Shown here: positions 19,528 to 32,248 of the stretch, piece by piece
How positions within the stretch are numbered: the first letter of the stretch is position 1
Layout of the letters: every line of letters starts with the position of its first letter
Source of the DNA: Catenaria anguillulae PL171
Taxonomy: Eukaryota > Blastocladiomycota > Blastocladiomycetes > Blastocladiales > Catenariaceae
NCBI GenBank assembly: GCA_002102555.1
Contig: MCFL01000097.1
Span: forward strand, 1 to 64,000
DNA: 64,000 nt
Direction of reading: 5' to 3'
Translations under genes and position numbers: made by a program
Notes under the pieces: model-generated
What the model saw: the letters and a program-made list of their open reading frames with translations, nothing else
Told to the model about the DNA's origin: nothing
The model's database searches: none

Positions 19528-22500
19528 ATGATGTCATCGGACGGCAACCGGCCGCCGTCCGCCAGAACAAATCCGCCCAATCTGGCTCGTCATCCTCGTC
19601 GCAGCCGCAGCCGCAGCCGCAGCCGCAGTTGCCTGCTCCCTCTCCCGCCGGCGCCCTCGCTCTCGCTCCCGGTTCGTCATCATCCTCGGCGGGCGCGATG
19701 CACCAAGAACCGGCCCCGGCCCGCCCCTCCCTGGCATCGCCGGCGTTGGGATCACCCACCCCACTTCACTCGGCAGAAAACATTGCCGTCGGGATCCGTA
19801 TCCGCCCACTCAACCAAAAGGAGCAAGGTAAAGGCGCCTACGTGGCCTGGGAAACAGACGGAAATGTTATCCGTCAACGTGTCCCCGACGACGCTGCGGC
19901 ACATGTGACACCCGCTCAGTTTGCTTTTGGTCCGCTTTTTTTTTGATTTTGGATTCTGCCCTCTCGTTCTGGTTGGCATTGACCTCTTCCTCAATAATCC
20001 AACATAGATCACGTGTTTGACGAGACTACGGACAACTCGGTCGTATACGATCGTATGGCACGCCACATTGTCGACTCATCGTTTGAGGGATTCAACGGGA
20101 CCGTGTTTGTGTACGGCCAGACGGCTTCGGGAAAGACGTTCACCATGGAGGGCACAAAGGACGATAAAGGATCATCCCAAAGGCCATCAAGGAAGTTTTT
20201 CGGCTCAAGGCCCTCTCATCGGTATGCTGTTTCTTTTGGCCACCGCCGTTGGTGCCCATTTTATTCTCGGATGGCTTCCGGTACCGCGTGACTCACTCGT
20301 CAATGCCGCACAGAAAACGGAGCCCGTCACCGTCAAGATGAGCTACCTCGAGATTTACAACGAGGCAATTCGCGACCTGCTCGATCCGTCGCGCTCATCA
20401 AGCATTCGGATTATGCAAGGTTTGGATTCAAATACCGTTGTGGAAGGTGTCAAGGAGATTGAATGCAAGAAATCGGCAGACGCCTTTGCCGCCATGGTTG
20501 CCGGCCAAAGTCTGTCCCATTTCATTTCTTACTGACTCAACTTGAACGAACCACCCACTCACCCACCCCACTATCATCCACAGAGATCGCGAAGTGGAAG
20601 AAACATGGATGAACGACCATAGCAGCCGGTCGCACGCAATCTTGACGCTGGTATGTCTGCTCTTTTTGTTTTCTTTGGGGCCCTTCTTTTCCTCACCTGC
20701 CTCTTCCTCCTCGCAATCCTACACCAGATTCTCGAGCGGTCATCATCAATACGGAAACGGCAAACCCACAGGCGTCGTGAAATCGTCGCGCCTCAATCTC
20801 GTGGACCTTGCAGGCTCCGAGCGCGCCGGGCTGACGGGCGCCGAGGGGCAGCGCCTCAAGGAGAGCAACCACATAACAAGTCGCTGCTCGCCTGTCGTCG
20901 GTCATTTCCAAACTGTCGTCCGTTGCGGGCCGCGCCTCGGACGCGCACATTCCGTACCGCGACTCGAAACTCACGCGCATGCTGCAAGGGTCGTTGGGCG
21001 GCAATGCGCGCACGGCCATGATTTGTACCATCACCCCGCGTCGACACATGTTGACGAGTCCATCAGCACGCTCAAGTTTGCCATGCGCGCAAAGGTGATT
21101 CAGAACCAGCCCGTGTTGAACATGGCAGCCGTGACCGGGAAAAAGACGACCGAAGAGGATGTACAGACACTTGTTGGGTGCCTGCAGGAGCGCGACACTC
21201 ACATTACAAAGTTGGTCGAGGTGAATCGCAAGTTGGAGCCTATCAAGGGAAACTGGGACAGTTTGCAAGTGTATGGCACCTCATATGTCTCTTGTTTTGC
21301 TCGACCAGCATACGGCTCGCCAACAGGTGCACTGACTTGTAGTTGTGTTCATCTCCCTACATTTTTTTTTTTTCAGGATGATGCGCGATCACGCCCCGCC
21401 CGAATTGCCCGTGTCATCGGCCAAGCGGCCCCACGATGCTATGGATACCACCATCGATCCCGGGAGCGACGGCGCCGAGCAAGGCCACGGCATCGACGAT
21501 GGCGGTGACCACCCTCCCGCAACCAAACGTAAGCGGCTCAACTCGAGCGTAGCCGAGCCTACATCCACGTCGACCTCGTCTTCCCTCATCCACCGCCGCC
21601 CCCGCCACCATCCGACCCGATCCTTGCGCGGATCCATGCGCTCCTCATCGAATGTACCTCGTCGCGCACACGCTGGCCGCACTCACGTCGGACCGTGCGG
21701 CCATGGCCTCGCAGCTCGCAGCGGCCAACACGCAAGTTGCGGACCAACAGGTGCTCGTGGCACAGCTCGAGGCCAGGCTCAAGGAGGTCGAGGCGCAGTC
21801 TGCTGCGCGCGAGGTCCATGCACAAGGGCTCAGCGCTCAGCTCAACGAGGCACGTGCGCAAGCCGAGCGCGAGCGCGAGGATAAACAGCGGATCCAGGGT
21901 GAGTTGACGCAGGCAAAGGCCGAGTTGGCGGACGCGGTGAGTCAAGTCTCGGAATTGGGAGATCGGCTTGCCGCGTGCGAGGCCGAGCTGCAACGGCTCG
22001 CGGACGTTGAGGGCAAGTCGTGGCGCTGCTTGCCGAGCGGGATGGCTTGGCGGGAAATGTCGAGGCGTTGCGCGCACAGTGTGACGAGGTGGCGCTGGCC
22101 TTGAAGGACGCTCAAGGCGAGTTGGCATCGGAAACAGAGAGGGCGGATCGGTTGCAGGAGCAGGTGGCCGTGATTGACACGCTCAAGCAGACCGAGCGCA
22201 CGCTTGTACGCCAGGTAGAGGAGCTCGAGGCCGCCGTCGCCACGGCCGAAGCGCGCGCTGATGCGGCCGAGGGGGAAGGTCACCGATTGACCGACCTGTT
22301 GAATGAGGTCAGGGACCAACTTGCAGACGTTCGGACAAGGCTGAACGAGCGCGAGGCCCAGTTGGCAAGTGAGTTGAAGGCGGCGCGCGCGGAATGCGAC
22401 GAGGCAAACGCTCAAGTGCAGCTCACGGCACGCGAAAAGGAGGCCATGGCAGGCGAATTGGAGCGCGTCTCGCTCCAGTTGAGTCAGTCACAGCAGGCTT

Positions 22501-25500
22501 TGGTCAGTGCTCGTGACGAGTTTATGGCCCAACGTTCGGCCTTGGAGGAAGAGATCGAGGAAATGCGCACGCAGCTCGAGGCGGCCCGTGCATCGGGCAC
22601 GGCAACACAACGTGATCTCGACGTTGCCCAGCAGCAGTTGGCCGAAGCAGCCGCCAACGCGACCGACCTTCAATCGCGCCTCGATTCGGCCCTCGCCGAC
22701 CACGACATGGCCGTGCAAGACCTCTCGGCAACCCTGACCGAGGTGCGTGGCCAGCTCAAGACATCCATTGAGCGCGTGGCCGAGCTTGACGCGCAAGTCG
22801 CTGATCTTACCGACATGCACCAAGCAAAGTCGGCGCAGCTGTCCGAGTCCACGTTTCTGCTCGTGGCTGCCGAGGACCGTGTGACTCAGCTCGAGAGCGA
22901 GATTGAGGATTTGCAGACGGATTACAAGGCCAAGGTGGACGAGTTTGAGTCGCTTGCCGAGGATTACGATTTGGCCGTCGAGGAGGTCAAACAGCTCAAG
23001 GCCCGCACCGGCGCGCTTGAGGCTCAAGTCAAGGAAAAGGATTCGCGGATTGGCGAATTGGAAGCCGCCATCCAGCTCGTCAAGGACGACATGCAAAATG
23101 CACAGGCGGCTTGGGAAGTGGAGCGCGCTGAAATGAAGGCGACGTATGAGCAAGCACAAGCCGCGCTCGATGCAGCCAATGCCCAGATTGCAAGTTGACT
23201 GAGGCCAATGCGGCGCAAGCAGCTGAGCTTGAGCGCACGCAAATGGCAGTCGCGACTTGGGAAAAGACTGTCGTTGAGCGGTCGGCCGAGTTGGATGTCG
23301 TCAAAGGCAACTTGGCCGCGTGTGAGTTGGTCGTGTCCGAGACGCAAGGATCGCTTGAAGTTCTTCGGCGGAATTTGGCGCAGCGTGAGTCCGAGTTGAA
23401 CGAGACGAGAGAAGCACTTGCCGCCACTCAAGCCAAGGTTGCTCAGGGCGAGAATTTGGTGGCGACAAAGACAATGAAATCAAGGCCAAGACGCAAGAGT
23501 TGGAGCACCTTGAGGCGCTGGTGGACGAAAAGGTCGAGGAAGTCGCACGGTTGACTGCCGTCGAAACTGGGCTGCGGGCCGAGCTGGCCGAGCTGAGGTC
23601 GCAGGCGCAGTTGGCAACGACGAGCCAATCCGAGCTGCAACAGCTCGTATCTGGGCTACAAGCCGAACTGGCTCTGGCCACGCAAGCCAAGGAGGCCGCC
23701 GAGCTCAGGATCAAGCAGCTGCAAGCTTCAAACAAGCTCATGGGGGACGACCTGCGCGAGCTCCATGTCGAAATCGACCAAGTGCGCGCCCTGCTCGAAA
23801 CGGAATGCCAGACCGCAAACGCGCTCAAGCGCAAGCTGTCGGACGCCCAGGACGATGCGCATTTGAACAGTATCACCATCAAGCGCCTCGAGTACGAACT
23901 GAATCAAGCTCAAGCCGATCGAAAGGCGTTAGAAGAGACGGTGCGCCAATTGGAGCACGATCGTGACCGTTCCCAAGCAGAATGCGAACAGGCGCGTGAG
24001 GCCCAGGCCAAGCTCGAGCAAGAGCTGCACGGGCTGCAGTCCCAAATCAACTCCATGGCGGCGACCGAGCTCGTGCTCAACACCACCGAGGCTCAGTTGC
24101 GACAGGCACTGCAATCGTACGAGGAAGAACTCGCTTTGCTACAGTCGGTCCGCGCCGAGCAAGCTGCCACGATTGCAGAGCTGCAAGCTGAGGTGCAAGC
24201 CGAGGTGGATGCCAAGGCCGCGGTCGAGCAGCGGCTCCAGGACAAAGTGGCCGAGCTGGAGGCGATGCAAGCGCAGCGAGAGGCCATGGTCCAAGACTTG
24301 TCAAAAGAATCCTCGGCCGTACAAGCAGTGCAGTCGCAGCTCGACGAGGCCCGCCAGCAGTTTGAAACGCTTCGCCAAGCGAACGAGGACTTGGACAGCG
24401 ATTTGCAACTGACCAAGTCGGACCTGGACGACAAGGTCAACGTGATCGGGTTCCAAAACGAACGTATCGACATTTTGGAGGACGACTTGACACGCGCAAA
24501 GCAATTACTGGCCGAGACCGAATCCAACCTCACTGAGGCGTCGGCGGCACGGGCCGCGCTCGAAGGCCAAGTGAATCAGTTGCAGGCCGAGTTGCAAAAG
24601 TCGCAGGAGAAAGCCAATCAACTCGCAGCCGAAGTTACGGAGAAGCAGTCACAGCTAGATCAAGTTGCTCTCGAAATGCGGCAAATGTCGGATGACTTGC
24701 GCACGTCGCGCGAGCTCGCCGAGTCCATGGCGCGCGAGACACAAGCTCGCGAGCAGCGCCAACAAGAAATGGTCGAAGGGTTGGAGAGGGAGCTGGCGGA
24801 CGCGTGCGACGGGCTCGAAAAGGGTGGCGTCAAGCTGGCCGAGCGCGAGGCCGAATTAGCGAGCCTCCGTGCAACGTTGGGCAAGGCGCAGGACAGGGTC
24901 AAGTGGTTGGAGGCCGAACTGTTGGAGCGCGAGCGCCACTTGATGAGCAGCAAAGGAACCGAGGAGGGGGTACGGAACCAGCTTGCACGTGCCGAGGCCA
25001 CGGTGCGTGAACGTGATGGCGAATTGCGGGACCTCAAGAGTGAGCGGGATCGGCTTGTGGCACGCGTGGCCGAGTTGGAGGGCAATTTCGAGGCGCTTAA
25101 TGAAGAGATGAATGACAAGTGCCATGCCCTCGCGGTCGCCGAGCAATCCGTCCGTTGGAACGAGCATGCCAAAGCAGATCTCGAAGCCAAGGTGGCCTCA
25201 AAGGCGAGCGAGGTCTCGCGATTGACTGGCGAGTTGGAAGCCAAAGCACAGGAGGTCACCGTGTTGTTGGGCGAGTTGCATCGGGTGCAGGCCGAGAGGG
25301 ATGCGCTGTTGAGCTCGAGCGAGGAGCAAAAGTCCAAGATTGAGACTACCGAGCACGATGTTCAGGAGTTACGATCCAAGGTCAAGGAACTCGAGGCCGA
25401 GTTGACGGTAGTGACCGAGGACCGGGACTCGAAGGCGGACGATTTGGACTTGTCGGAGGCCCAGGTTGAACAATACCGTGTTCAAGTTGAGGCGTTGGAA

Positions 25501-27699
25501 AAGACGCAAACATCTCACGTTGCGACGATCGCAGAGCAAGCCAATCAAATTGACGAATTGCGTGCCCAAGTCGATCAAGCCAGTGGCCGGTTGGCCGAGC
25601 TGACGGACGAGTCCATCGTCAACAAGGAGCTCGTGGCCGAGCTTGAGTCAACGGTCGAGGATCTCAAGGCCGATAAGGCGCAACTCGAGACATCAGTCAC
25701 CGAAACCAAGGCAGACGTTGCTCACCTTGAAGCCCAATTGATTGATCTCAACGGAGAGCTCGAGCACGAACGGGCCACGGTCTCGGCGCTTTCGGCCAAC
25801 GGTACCGAGCACCAGCAACGGATCCACGAGCTTTCGTCGTCAATCAAGCAACTCGAATCCACGCTGCGCGAAACTCAGGCATTGCGCGACTTGCTTCAAG
25901 AGTCGGCCGACAAAAAGGATATTGCCATGGACAAGCTCGAAGCCCGTATCCAAGAGTTGGAAGGCGAATTGGCTGGTGCCCGCGACCACACCTCGGAGCT
26001 GGCCAACAAGGAAGAGGCCACCTTGGCCGAGGTGCGCCAAGCGGCACAACGATTGGCAGCCGCCGAGGCAGATCAAGCCGAGTTGCGCGAGTTGCTTTCC
26101 GCGTCCAGCAGCACGCTTGATGCTGTGCGGCTCGATCTGCGTGCGGCCGTTGGCCGTGCCGAGGACGCTGAGCGTCAAGTTGCGGAGCTCGACAACCGGA
26201 TCACTTCATTGCAGTCGAGTGAAGCGTCCCTCCAAGCCCAGCTTCACCAAATGCAGCAAGCAAATGCGGCCAATGGTTTCCGCATCACCGAGCTGGAGCA
26301 CGAGCGTGACACCTTGTCGTCGACCTACAATGAGCAAGCAAAGCAATTGCGTGCCCAACTTGCCGAGCAACAAGCCCACCATCAACGCTCGGTTGCCGAG
26401 GCAGCCTCGCTCCGCGCTCAACTCGACACGGCGCAAGTTGACTTGCAAACCAGTGCTGCAACGCTCGCCATCGTCCGCCGCGAGCGCGACCAATTCAATG
26501 CACAACTCCAGTCCATGCCCAGTGTGACCACGGCTGCTGCCCTGGACCATCAGCCGCATGCCATCAGCCAATTCCAATCGCAACTCGAGACCATGCAGCA
26601 ACAAAATGCGGCAGCTACCCGCGAACGCGACGCGGCGCTAGCCGAAGCAGCAGCGCTTCGTGCACGCGTCAAAGAATTGGACGCCAAGGCCAACCAGCGC
26701 CAGCGCACCGACATGCAACTCGCCGAGGCCAACATGGAGGTGAGCCGCTTGGAGGCTCTGTACACTCACGCCCAGCAACAGATTCAAGAACTTCGAACTC
26801 GCCACGAGCTACTCGAGTCCAAGGCTGGGTGGTCTGGCGAGGCCAATTCCGTGTCAACTCTGTTGCGTGAAAAGGTTGAGTTGCAGACCCAAGTGTCGGA
26901 GATGGAAAGCAACCACAAGGCCCAAGAGCGCAAGATTTCCGAGATGGAGGTGCAACTCGAGGAGCTCAAGTACCGGTTGCGTGCTGCCGAAAATCGTGCC
27001 GCTCTATCGACGTCGGGGTCTGGTTTGCCCTCGGCATCGTCCCTGCTTTCGTCTGGCTCGACCACAACCGATAACGTTTCAGGCACATTGTTCACTGAAC
27101 TTTCGCAGCCAACCTCAAACACAATCGCTGCGAGCCCTCTGCCATTCCGTAGATTAAGTGGTGCCCAGCAACGGCAGCTCAATGCCAAGCTGGCCGCCGC
27201 AACGTCGGCCGTGACTTTACGGCACCTTGCATCACCATCTACCAGGCCAAGTTGGCCGGCGTCTGCCGGTGCCCACATTCCTGCAGTGGCGCCCGCTGCT
27301 GCCCCAAGTGTTGCGTCGCCGCCGCCCATGGCCAAGCCCGCGGTCCAGGCCTTGTCATCTGCGGTTCCTACGCTGACGATGGAGCAGCTCGATTCCGTAC
27401 GGCCTCGGCGCCGTCGCTGGCTTGGGTCGAAAACCTCTGGATCGGGATCTTTATCCACGGCAGGCCCTGTGCCCATTCCGCCCACACCAACTCCCGTGTC
27501 GCTTGCACCAGATGCTGCCGCCGCCGCGGCACCTCCCCTCGGATTCCCTGGGTCCTTTGAACCCGATCAGCCGTGGACAGAAAACACCACGTCGCAACAG
27601 CTGCCACTGCCCGTGTCGGCCAGTGCGGCAGCGGTGAAGAAGAACAGGGGAGCGAGGAGGGGAAAGACTCAGGATGATGCTCAGTGTACCCAGCAGTGA
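19528..27699 (+). CDS. CENP-E-like kinesin-7, long coiled coil (several one-base frame breaks)
   Basis: Microtubule motor with an N-terminal motor and about 1,900 residues of coiled coil, resembling the mitotic kinesin CENP-E. The motor begins [13 protein letters not shown] and continues W-x-TDGNVIRQ, as in kinesin-7. Next are [12 protein letters not shown] (P-loop), [24 protein letters not shown] (switch I) and [11 protein letters not shown] (switch II). Introns are at 19930-20007, 20222-20313, 20510-20585, 20651-20727 and about 21269-21376. From about 21650 the protein is nearly pure Ala/Glu/Gln/Leu heptad coil. It is interrupted only by frame slips until 23500, then runs unbroken for 1,399 codons to a Ser/Pro/Ala-rich tail. 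Frame breaks occur at about 20168, 20737, 20875, 20892, 21037, 22018, 23193 and 23464, and probably near 19555, 21590 and 21650. Each is mended by one added base. Met at 19528 is tentative; Met at 19629 is in the motor frame. Family assignment is firm; mitotic role inferred. Confidence 0.87.
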
Positions 27700-27933
27700 T
27701 TGTTCCTCGTTTGCAGCTTGTGGTTGTGCATGTGTGGTTGTTTTGTAAGGATGAAGAGCAAGCAAGGTCTTGGTGTTGATTTTCTTTGTCACTATTTATT
27801 GTACCGACTCTCGATGGTGCGATTTTGCAGCCGCCCAAGATATCTTTTCATCATGTTGTTGTCGTTCATGAATATCATCATTTACATTACAGATACAGTC
27901 GAGGTCATACCATGCTACAAAGCAATACGCAGA

Positions 27934-30444
27934 TCACTCGGCAGTGGAGTCGCGGACCACTCCCCGCCTCCGATTTCTAGGTGTCCATACTCGCCCGCCT
28001 TGCCCGTGTCCCTGTTGATGATGTTGTGACTGTTGCGGCTGCTCCCTCGCGGCTTCTCTCACCTCGTCGCCGTTCTCCGCCGCGCACCTCGACTTTTCAT
28101 CCTCCTTTGCGAGCGCATTTCCTCTTACACCCACCTTGCCCCCGCGCCCGCGTGTGCGCCTGCCCCTTGACCTACCCGGCTCTTGCTCACCGCCCGCAAA
28201 CCTGACGTGCTCACCCACACGCAACCCGCCAACCTTGTCCCCGCCCCTGGCCCCTCCCGTCACACCACTCATGCCCACAACATCGGCCACGCCACACGTA
28301 CGCACGCCCCTGGCCTGTGCCTTGAGCCGCAAATTCAAGTCGTCTGTGACCAGCACCACGTTGTGCTGTTGCATCGCCGGCCGCCTACCCGCATCCGTTG
28401 TGGCTGCCAGCGACACACATGTGTCGAGCACGACATTGTCCAACCCGCCGCGGTTGCGGTAGTCTTCCGACACGCCCTTGATGACTTGCGCAACAGACAA
28501 GCGCGACCCGCGCGACGTGTACACGGATATGGTGGCGGATGCTGGCTTCACCTCCCCGGCAGCACCGTCGGCCGCGGTAGTTGCCGGGGTTGCGGGCAGC
28601 CGTGATGCGCTATGCACAATGGCCGACCACGCCAACGTCGCGTGCCGTGCCACGGCACGCTCATCTGCTTGCTGCAGCCCGGCGAGCTCGTACATGACGG
28701 CGAGCGGTAGGGCCAGTGGGAGCGTGGATTGATACAGCAACGACAGGTGGTTGAGCAGCGTGTTTGTGTCAAACACGTAGAATGGCGGTTGCGATTGTGT
28801 GTGAGTCACATCAACTGTGGGCGCAGAAATGGGCGGGGTTGTGGACGCTGTGAGCACCAGCACGCCTGCTGTCGGAGATTCTGTTGACGTTGGTCTCGCT
28901 GGTGCCGGCGAGGTGGCCAAGGTGAATGGCGTGCGCCTGTTGGTTGCGTCGTACACCAAGGGCGGACAAGCACCGGACTCGAGATGTGTGGACCACCAGC
29001 TGTGCACCTCGGCACGGTCCAGCGGTTCCGTCAGCGGGTACGGGTAAATGCTCGGGTCGAGCCCGCTCAGCCACCGGTGAGCCAGTGGCGTGTCGTTTGC
29101 ATCGGCCGTCTTGCGAATCTTGTTGAGATGTGATGCAAGGTTGGCGAGCGATGAGGTGGCCACTTGTGCGAGCGTTGATGGAGGGCATGCGAGAATGCCG
29201 CGCGACACGAGGGCGGTCCATACGGTTGGCGATGGAGAGGTAGATGAAAAGGCAAGCAAGGAAATGAGCGATTCGAGTGCAAAGCAAGTGACGGCGGGCG
29301 ATGAGCGTAGGTGGAAAGTGAGGCCAATGGCAATGACGGCCACCTTGAACTGGCGATCCGAGTCCATGTGCTTGAGCGAAGCAATGACGTGTGTGACAAG
29401 GTCGGCCGCACGCTCGAGGCTCGTGCGCGTGTACAGCCGGCAGTACCAAGCGAGAAGTGCAGACACGGGCGAGAGAACCAGGTTTTCGTCGTCTGGGTGG
29501 GTACGCCCTTGGATGGCCTGAGCCGTCGGTCCGAGCATGTCCCACTCGTGCACAGGCTGAAGCAATTTCTCAATGGCTGCGTCGTCGGGCGACGGGTCAG
29601 TCGCGGCACATTGTGCGCACGTTAGATGGTACAGGGCGTCGATTTCGCGGGTGGTGGGCGTGGCCCAAATGGTTGTCTTTGGCAAGTGCTGTGCCTTGGA
29701 AGCTCGTGGCCGCTTCTGTTGCGAACGGTTTGACGACGATGAAGAAGGTGGTTGTACGTCGTGAGACGGAGCAGGGGCGCGCACAGCCAGTGCGAGCATG
29801 GCAAGCAAGCGGTCCACTTTGCCGCAGCCGGGGAATAGGGAGCGGGCAGCGAGCAAGAACGTTTGGGCGTGTGCGAGGTAGAGAGCAGCGTTTGTACGGT
29901 CGACGGGGGCGAGTGCACGGGCCAGGTGTGCGGCCGTGGTGAGCGAGGCGAGCTGCAGGGCGGGAGGCCAGTCGGTGCGGAGCGAGGCAAGAGAGTTTGT
30001 CGTTGGGTTTGTGAATGTCAATGTGGAATCTGTGGCAGCTTGGGCCTGTGAAGAGAAGAGGACGCCGTTTGCGTGGTTGGTGAAGAGGTTGAACCAGTCC
30101 ATGGCATTCTTGCCTGCATCGTGCGTGGTGGTCGATGACGTATGAGCGAGTGCGAGAAAGGGGCGGAAAAGCGTATCAAGAAAACGGTCGAGGGCGCGGT
30201 GCTTGATGATCCAGTCGGGCGATTCGTGGGCAATCAGCATGGCGTATGCGGTGGCGGCATTGTGCCAATCATGCATGGCATCCTTGGAATCCTCGGAATC
30301 CTTGGAATCCTTGGAATCGGATCTGGACACATTGGAAGCATTGCAAGCATCAAAGGCGACAATGTGGCGCTTGGCCGACTTGATGGCGGCCCGAGTGTCG
30401 AGCGGGTCGGCGTCAAAGTGGATTGGGAGCAAGCAGGAGTCCAT
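27934..30444 (-). CDS. SMG6/EST1-like PIN-domain endoribonuclease
   Basis: A single exon of 836 codons. The C-terminal third is a PIN nuclease domain of the SMG6 type. It starts YVFDTNTLLNHL (first acidic residue), then PLAVMYELAGL and TSRGSRL, and LDNVVLDTCVSL (second). It ends LVTDDLNLRLKAQARGV (third, the TDD-NLR signature). Upstream, LFPGCGKVDRLLAMLA and DALYHLTCAQCAATDP resemble the helical EST1 domain found next to 14-3-3-like repeats in EST1/SMG proteins. Known relatives cut transcripts during nonsense-mediated decay. The protein is much shorter than animal SMG6 and has Arg/Gly-rich sequence after the PIN domain. Near the N-terminus a nine-base tandem repeat encodes an SKD/SED run. It converges with the kinesin gene. 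The PIN call is firm; the NMD role is inferred, and Swt1-like nucleases are the alternative. Confidence 0.75.
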   Translation of the reverse strand: MDSCLLPIHFDADPLDTRAAIKSAKRHIVAFDACNASNVSRSDSKDSKDSEDSKDAMHDWHNAATAYAMLIAHESPDWIIKHRALDRFLDTLFRPFLALAHTSSTTTHDAGKNAMDWFNLFTNHANGVLFSSQAQAATDSTLTFTNPTTNSLASLRTDWPPALQLASLTTAAHLARALAPVDRTNAALYLAHAQTFLLAARSLFPGCGKVDRLLAMLALAVRAPAPSHDVQPPSSSSSNRSQQKRPRASKAQHLPKTTIWATPTTREIDALYHLTCAQCAATDPSPDDAAIEKLLQPVHEWDMLGPTAQAIQGRTHPDDENLVLSPVSALLAWYCRLYTRTSLERAADLVTHVIASLKHMDSDRQFKVAVIAIGLTFHLRSSPAVTCFALESLISLLAFSSTSPSPTVWTALVSRGILACPPSTLAQVATSSLANLASHLNKIRKTADANDTPLAHRWLSGLDPSIYPYPLTEPLDRAEVHSWWSTHLESGACPPLVYDATNRRTPFTLATSPAPARPTSTESPTAGVLVLTASTTPPISAPTVDVTHTQSQPPFYVFDTNTLLNHLSLLYQSTLPLALPLAVMYELAGLQQADERAVARHATLAWSAIVHSASRLPATPATTAADGAAGEVKPASATISVYTSRGSRLSVAQVIKGVSEDYRNRGGLDNVVLDTCVSLAATTDAGRRPAMQQHNVVLVTDDLNLRLKAQARGVRTCGVADVVGMSGVTGGARGGDKVGGLRVGEHVRFAGGEQEPGRSRGRRTRGRGGKVGVRGNALAKEDEKSRCAAENGDEVREAAREQPQQSQHHQQGHGQGGRVWTPRNRRRGVVRDSTAE

Positions 30445-30950
30445 TGCCGGTGTATTCGTTACTGAATGAGTGAGAATGAGAGTGGTCGGCTGCTTAATTG
30501 TGCTGCTAATCTTGGATTGCCATACGCATACGGGGGGTTGGTAAAGGGGTTGCTGGACCCCTTTTCACTTATCACTCGTGTCCTTGTCGGATGTTATAGC
30601 TTGGTCACAATGCAGAATCAGAATGAATGAGCCAGAGGAATGACATTGCACAGAGTCATCATTGACACACACACATTGGGAATTTGGAAACAACACAAGT
30701 AAGTTACTTGTACATGTCTTGGTCCATTCAGCAATGATTGGCAAACATTCAAGAGTCATCAATGGAGCACAAAATGATTCCAGAACAAGCTTCTCCGCCC
30801 TTGACTCCCATGTCGTTTAAATGTTCATGCACGACACCGTGAATGGTTCCGTTGAAGCCCATCCACATGTTTGCCTCTGCCTCTGTCTCTGTCTCTCGCT
30901 AGGATATCCTTCTTTTTTTGGCACCCAGATAACGTGGACTACTCTCACAA
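30445..30950. promoter_or_regulatory. Divergent promoter region, PIN gene/Mit_KHE1 gene
   Basis: About 500 bp between divergent starts, with no gene inside. A short pyrimidine run (CTCTGTCTCTGTCTCTCGC) lies near 30880, close to the Mit_KHE1 start. Confidence 0.35.
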
Positions 30951-32248
30951 ATGCACGCCATGTATGCACTCTCATCGCAGTCGCACGCGCAGGCGCTCCT
31001 GCCCAGGCTCTCTGCCTCGGCATCTTCATCTGCATTTGCTTCTGCCCGTAGCTGGACGCCCCGCCCTCGCCCTCGTCCCCTTGCTCAAGCAATCTTCGTC
31101 ATGACCCGCTCCTCCCTCTCAAGCTCGTCCTCATCCCCCGCCTCGGTTGAGCGTGCACCCATGTCCGCAAGGAGTAGCACATCCACCGCTGCAACTCCAA
31201 TGGCGTCAGCACGCATTGCACACATTGTTGCCCTGCCCATTCCTCTTTCGGCGGAACCGACGCCGAGGACGCAGCGAGGCGCTGACGCTGACTCGGATGC
31301 AGACGAACACCACCACCGCCTGCTCCACCCCGCCAAGGCATCTCATCAAAACCACATTTGGCTCTTTCTCTCGCCGCCCACCTTGCCCGCGGCCCCACCG
31401 GAACCAAACCACCACACTCATGCCCGCTTCACCCGGGGATGGTGGGCTCACAAGCTCTCGCACGAATGGCCAGTGCGTGTGTCCCACGAATGGACAGAGC
31501 TCAACCAGCCCGACGCCGCCCAATGGAAGCGCAAAGTGCACGCTTGGGGATCCAAACTGTTGGCTGCTTTGCCCTGGACTGAACTCGTTGCGAAAAAATG
31601 GGTTGCTCCCGTTGAGCATGTTGTTTTGTACCATCCCGCGGGCGTCGAGGCCGTGACGGCTCATCGCCAGCTCTCAAAGTTTGTCGTTGCGCAGTTGGGC
31701 GAGCATGTGAAGTGGCGAAAGATTAGCGCGCTTGGATTGCCGTTTTCCGTGATGGCCGGCATTCTGCCTGGTCCCAATTTGCCTTTGCTTTACAATGGTA
31801 TGTACACAAACCTTTTCTTTCAACTCTGGACTGTTTTCGTTCATGGATGTGCCGTTGACGTTTACTGCGTGGTTGTTTTTTTTCAGCGTTCCGTGTATAC
31901 TCGCACCATATTGCTGCTGCCAACCTTGCCTCTGTCAACGCCTCTATCCACGACGCTGCACTCTCCACTGTCGAAATCCCAGCCCTCGACCCGCTCGTCT
32001 CTCAACTCTCGCCTGCCTCTTCTCAGCTTGACCTCAACTCGCCTGACCTCCGCGCAGCTCTGTCTGCTTCCCTCGGCATTGTCGGACAGGCATCCACCAT
32101 TCCCGAACACCTTCGCCAGTCAACCATGGCGTCGGAAAAGTACACCGAGTCGCAGCCGTTGCTTGCGACCCATTCGGACCAGTTGGCGTCCGATGTCTTG
32201 CACGCGTTGAGGCAAGAGTCCAAGAAGTATGCCAAGACGCAGCCGTAA
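30951..32248 (+). CDS. Mitochondrial K+/H+ exchange-related protein (Mit_KHE1 family)
   Basis: Member of the small fungal/plant family linked genetically to mitochondrial potassium-proton exchange. Two exons (30951-31797 and 31887-32248) give 402 residues in frame. The junction restores LYN-AFRVYSHH, matching the family hallmark PGPN-x-P-x-(F/L)YN-x-(F/Y)R-x-YSH. The central domain holds WAHKLSHEW, a Trp-rich stretch and SALGLPFSVMAGILPGPN, probably a short membrane-associated hairpin. The first 60 residues are rich in Ser, Ala and Arg and lack acids, a good mitochondrial presequence, which favours the start at 30951. Met at 31101 is an alternative. The tail is Ser/Leu-rich with no recognised motif. 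Biochemical role is inferred from the family only. Confidence 0.78.

Noticed and set aside
21345-21884. Open frame beginning [10 protein letters not shown] as a separate gene
   Set aside because: It lies in the kinesin neck/coil region, immediately after an intron acceptor, and passes into the coiled coil after small frame changes; better read as part of the kinesin.
23301-26604. Long open frames on the minus strand opposite the kinesin coiled coil
   Set aside because: The Glu/Gln/Leu/Ala codon bias of the plus strand removes stops from the complement; the antisense products are Ser/Arg-rich noise.
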